The translations under genes and the position numbers were made by a program. A DNA stretch of 8,679 nt from Acidimicrobiia bacterium. GTDB taxonomy: Bacteria > Actinomycetota > Acidimicrobiia > Acidimicrobiales > CATQHL01. The notes beneath the pieces were generated by a model. That model was not told the origin of the DNA. It saw only the letters and a program-made list of their open reading frames with translations, and did no database searches. Shown here one piece after another: positions 6,356 to 8,679 of this stretch (positions are counted from its first letter, which is position 1; each line of letters begins with the position of its first letter). The DNA is taken from assembly GCA_021296435.1 (NCBI GenBank), contig JAGWAK010000015.1, positions 24,094 through 32,772 on the forward strand, read 5' to 3'.

Positions 6356-8356
6356 CTAGACGACCTCGACCCCGGCGCTCGCCGCGCGGACGTCCGAACG
6401 GGGCTCCGTGAACGGTTCGGACGGGGGAGCGTCGGGTCCGCCATCCGATGGCAGATCCGGCGCCTCGCCCTTCCAGGCTTCGAGCGCGGCCTCCTGGAGG
6501 CCGACGATGTCGCGCTCCATCCACTCGAAGCTGCCGGCCATGATGTCCTGGGCGATGCGGTAGTCCGCCACGTCGTGGTTCGAGCGGATGCGGCGGAAGA
6601 GTTCGCCCACGCGGCGGCGTGACTCGGCCGCGAACGAATCGGCGAGGCGCACGGCCTCCCGCGCCTCATCGCGGGCTCCCTCACCCTCCCGGCGCCGCAG
6701 CATGTCGGCCCGCGTGACCGCGGCCGCGATCGCGAACAGTTCCGCGCCGATGTCGATGCAGCGGAAGAGCAGACCCTGGCGCCGCTCGAGCTTCGGGCCA
6801 TGGCGAAGCATGAGGTGGAAGATGGTCCGCGCCAGCTTGCGGCTGTTGCGCTCGACGAAACGCAGGTGCTTCGCCAGGCGCCCGTGGCTCGCGAAGCGCG
6901 GCGGCAGACTCCAGCCGATCCACGTCGTCGGATACCAGGTGGCGTAGAACCACGCCGCCCGCGGCAGGGCCTTGAGCTTCGCGCCGAGGCCGAGTCGGGG
7001 GTCGACGAGGTCGCCCGCGATCTGGAGGTGGCGGTCCACGGCCTCGCGGGCCATGAACAGGCGCAGGATCTCGCTCGACCCCTCGAAGATCCGGTTGATG
7101 CGGAAGTCGCGCAGCCAGCGTTCGACCGCGACGGGTTCCTCGCCCCGCGCCGCGAGCGAGTCCGCCGTCTCGTAGCCTCGTCCGCCCCGCACCTGCAGCG
7201 CGTCATCGACCAGTTGCCAGCCCGTCTCCGTGTTCCAGAGCTTCGCCATCGCGGCTTCGAGCCGGATGTCGTAGCCGCCCCGGTCCGCCATCGACTGCGT
7301 GAGGTCGGCGATCGCGGACATGGCGTAGGTCCGCGTCGCGATCGAAGTCAGGTAGTGCGCGATCGTCTCGTGCCTGCCGACCGGCACGCCCCACTGGATC
7401 CGCTCCGCGCACCAGCGCCGGCATGCCTCGAGCGCGGCCTGCGCCCCGCCCACCGAGGACGCGGGGATCGTGAGCCGCCCCGTGTTCAGCGTGATGAGCG
7501 CGAGCTTGAGCCCGCTCCCTTCCTTCCAGAGGAGGTTCTCCGCGGGAACACGGACGTTCGTGAAGCGGATGATCCCGTTCTCGAGCGCCTTGAGTCCCAT
7601 GAAATGGCAGCGGCGCACGATCTCGACGCCCGGCCAGTCGCGCTCGACGATGAAGGCGGAGATGCGGCCCGTGTCGGGGTGGCGCGCCATCACGACGTAG
7701 AGTTCGGCCAGGGTGCCGTTCGTGCACCACAGCTTCTCGCCGTTGAGGATGAAGGCGGACCCGTCTTCCGTGCGCTCGGCGGAGGTCGTGAGTCGGGCGG
7801 GGTCCGAACCCACATCGTTCTCGGTGAGCGCGAAGGCGCTGACGGCTCCCTTGGCGAGGCGGGGGAAGTACGCCTCCTTCTGCGCCTCGGTGCCGAACAT
7901 CTTGAGCGGCTGCCCCACGCCGATCGACTGATGAGCGGAGAGGAGGGCGACGACGTTGCCGTCCACGGAACCCACGACCCGCATCGCGTTGGCGTACTCC
8001 GTCTGGTTAAACCCGAGGCCGCCGTACTTCTCCGGTACCTTGATGCCGAACGCGCCGTGCTCGGCGAGCGTCCGCACGACCTCGGGCGGGATCTTGCCGT
8101 CCCGGTCGATGGCGTCCGAATCCACCTCGTCCCGCAGGAAGATCCGCAGCTCCTCCGTCCACGCGCGGGCGCGCTCGGAGATGAAGTCATCCGGGTCGGG
8201 ATAGGGGTGGATCGCGTCGAGCCGGAGCTTCCCGAGAAAGAGGTTCCGGACGAAGGTTCGGCCCGTCCAGTCGGTCTCGCGCGCGGCTTCGGCGACCTTC
8301 CGGGCCTCCGCCTCGCTGACGTGGGATTTCGCGCTCGCGCCTGTATGTGTGGACAT
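6356..8356 (-). CDS. long acyl-CoA dehydrogenase (VLCAD/ACAD9-like)
   Basis: A 666-residue FAD-dependent dehydrogenase expected to form the alpha-beta double bond of an acyl-CoA in fatty acid oxidation. The N-terminal helical domain is about residues 60-172. The FAD/substrate beta domain starts at ALTENDVGSD (176-185), with LNGEKLWCTNG (204-214) and the FTNVRVPAENLL motif. The C-terminal helical domain has QVRGGRGYE (388-396) and RDFRINRIFEGSSEILRL, in which E425 is the likely catalytic base. A further 225 or so residues (about 441-666) follow, as in the VLCAD/ACAD9 type rather than 380-residue short/medium enzymes. The 50-residue N-terminal lead and the acidic/Pro tail are not conserved. ATG at 8356 is chosen (GGAAG about 7 bases upstream). 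Longer readings run through the divergent promoter region. Chain-length specificity cannot be read from sequence. Confidence 0.92.
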   Translation of the reverse strand: MSTHTGASAKSHVSEAEARKVAEAARETDWTGRTFVRNLFLGKLRLDAIHPYPDPDDFISERARAWTEELRIFLRDEVDSDAIDRDGKIPPEVVRTLAEHGAFGIKVPEKYGGLGFNQTEYANAMRVVGSVDGNVVALLSAHQSIGVGQPLKMFGTEAQKEAYFPRLAKGAVSAFALTENDVGSDPARLTTSAERTEDGSAFILNGEKLWCTNGTLAELYVVMARHPDTGRISAFIVERDWPGVEIVRRCHFMGLKALENGIIRFTNVRVPAENLLWKEGSGLKLALITLNTGRLTIPASSVGGAQAALEACRRWCAERIQWGVPVGRHETIAHYLTSIATRTYAMSAIADLTQSMADRGGYDIRLEAAMAKLWNTETGWQLVDDALQVRGGRGYETADSLAARGEEPVAVERWLRDFRINRIFEGSSEILRLFMAREAVDRHLQIAGDLVDPRLGLGAKLKALPRAAWFYATWYPTTWIGWSLPPRFASHGRLAKHLRFVERNSRKLARTIFHLMLRHGPKLERRQGLLFRCIDIGAELFAIAAAVTRADMLRRREGEGARDEAREAVRLADSFAAESRRRVGELFRRIRSNHDVADYRIAQDIMAGSFEWMERDIVGLQEAALEAWKGEAPDLPSDGGPDAPPSEPFTEPRSDVRAASAGVEVV

Positions 8357-8544
8357 GTGAATCTTCCGCTTCTTCAGCCTGATATGGGGACGCCGCCCGC
8401 AGAGAGGCGGCACTCCCCGAAACTTACCCCGCGCCCTGCGCTCGCGACAAACGGACGGGTCGCGCCGGACCGACTTCCCGCCGTACCCTTGAAGCCCTGA
8501 TACGGAGTACGGATCCCACCCGTTCCCCTGAGAGGCCGCCCCTC
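8357..8544. other. divergent intergenic region between acyl-CoA dehydrogenase and MFS gene
   Basis: Holds regulatory DNA for both genes. On the minus strand TTGTCG (8448-8443) and TAAGTT (8424-8419), 18 bases apart, form a possible dehydrogenase promoter. Its leader contains a hairpin, GCCGCC/GGCGGC (8392-8397 with 8404-8409). For the plus-strand gene, TTGAAG (8489-8494) and a doubled TACGGA (8501-8506, 8508-8513) stand out but do not make a well-spaced promoter. Confidence 0.35.
8441..8462. promoter_or_regulatory. inverted repeat CGCGAC-N10-GTCGCG, candidate operator
   Basis: Two perfect 6-base arms 10 bases apart, overlapping the candidate -35 of the dehydrogenase gene. The shape suits a dimeric repressor such as a TetR-type regulator of fatty acid genes, but no regulator gene is in the window, and short GC palindromes arise by chance in such DNA. 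Confidence 0.3.
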
Positions 8545-8679
8545 GTGAACGCGAATCCCCGGACCCCGCCCGTCGAGCGGCGGGAGATCGTCTCATGGGC
8601 GATGTACGACTTCGCCCACTCGGCGTTCGGGACGATCATCGTGACGTTCATCTTCTCCGCCTACTTCGCGCGCTCGATC
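8545..8679 (+). CDS. MFS transporter, UMF1/Atg22-like family, 5' part only
   Basis: The first 45 codons of a gene running off the right edge. After a short Pro-rich start comes REIVSWAMYDFAHSAFGTII, then VTFIFSAYFARSI, the typical opening of UMF1-type major facilitator transporters (usually 'W.lYDfansaF.t.i.t.ifp.yf'), in which the first transmembrane helix begins. Start is GTG at 8545, preceded by GAGAGG (8530-8535) at 9 bases. The only later in-frame ATG (8602) would cut into the conserved motif. The substrate of this family is not settled for bacteria. Divergent from the acyl-CoA dehydrogenase. Confidence 0.75.
   Translation, partial: MNANPRTPPVERREIVSWAMYDFAHSAFGTIIVTFIFSAYFARSI

Noticed and set aside
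6800..8500. 566-codon plus-strand open frame opposite the acyl-CoA dehydrogenase
   Set aside because: Antisense to a clearly conserved enzyme, with no domain-like sequence of its own.

Overview
The window is GC-rich (roughly two-thirds G+C by eye), densely coding bacterial chromosome. No phage, IS, CRISPR, tRNA or rRNA signal was seen. The mix of genes (rhomboid protease with a soluble C-terminal tail, DUF72 protein, leu genes, thiC, a small lipoprotein, a long acyl-CoA dehydrogenase, a UMF1-type transporter) fits a high-GC, Gram-negative-type heterotroph. Gemmatimonadota or a neighbouring phylum is my guess from protein style only. The sequence does not prove it.

Layout. (1) Positions 1-161, minus strand: the start of a sialidase/BNR-propeller-like gene that runs off the left edge and is interrupted by an in-frame TGA beside a GCGCCC repeat. 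(2) 323-1860, plus strand: a two-gene unit, a DUF72 (YecE-like) protein overlapping a rhomboid protease by ATGA. Its promoter is so close that the transcript may be leaderless. (3) 2002-3797, plus strand: leuB overlapping an unusual ORF that begins like IlvD (dihydroxy-acid dehydratase, about 46 codons) and continues in frame as LeuD from its middle onward. No other ilv or leu genes lie between. (4) 3742-5577: a promoter-like -10 element, a clear TPP riboswitch aptamer and thiC. The promoter and the 5' half of the aptamer lie inside the 3' end of the leuD reading frame. The leuD stop codon is part of the conserved TGAGA of the aptamer. (5) 5727-6329, plus strand: a small four-cysteine lipoprotein of unknown function. 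(6) 6356-8356, minus strand: an acyl-CoA dehydrogenase of the long VLCAD/ACAD9-like type, convergent with the lipoprotein. (7) 8545 to the right edge, plus strand: the first 45 codons of a UMF1/Atg22-type MFS transporter, divergent from the dehydrogenase across a region with an inverted repeat.

How the parts relate. LeuB and LeuD act in leucine synthesis and IlvD upstream of it. ThiC makes the pyrimidine half of thiamine, and ThDP is the cofactor of acetohydroxyacid synthase, so a thiC gene behind a branched-chain amino acid operon makes biochemical sense. The IlvD-LeuD junction means either that a block of branched-chain genes was lost here by an in-frame deletion or that the assembly joined two distant points of one operon. 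That question, and the embedding of the riboswitch in the leuD frame, are the most interesting points. I saw no defence, mobile or wholly new multi-gene system.
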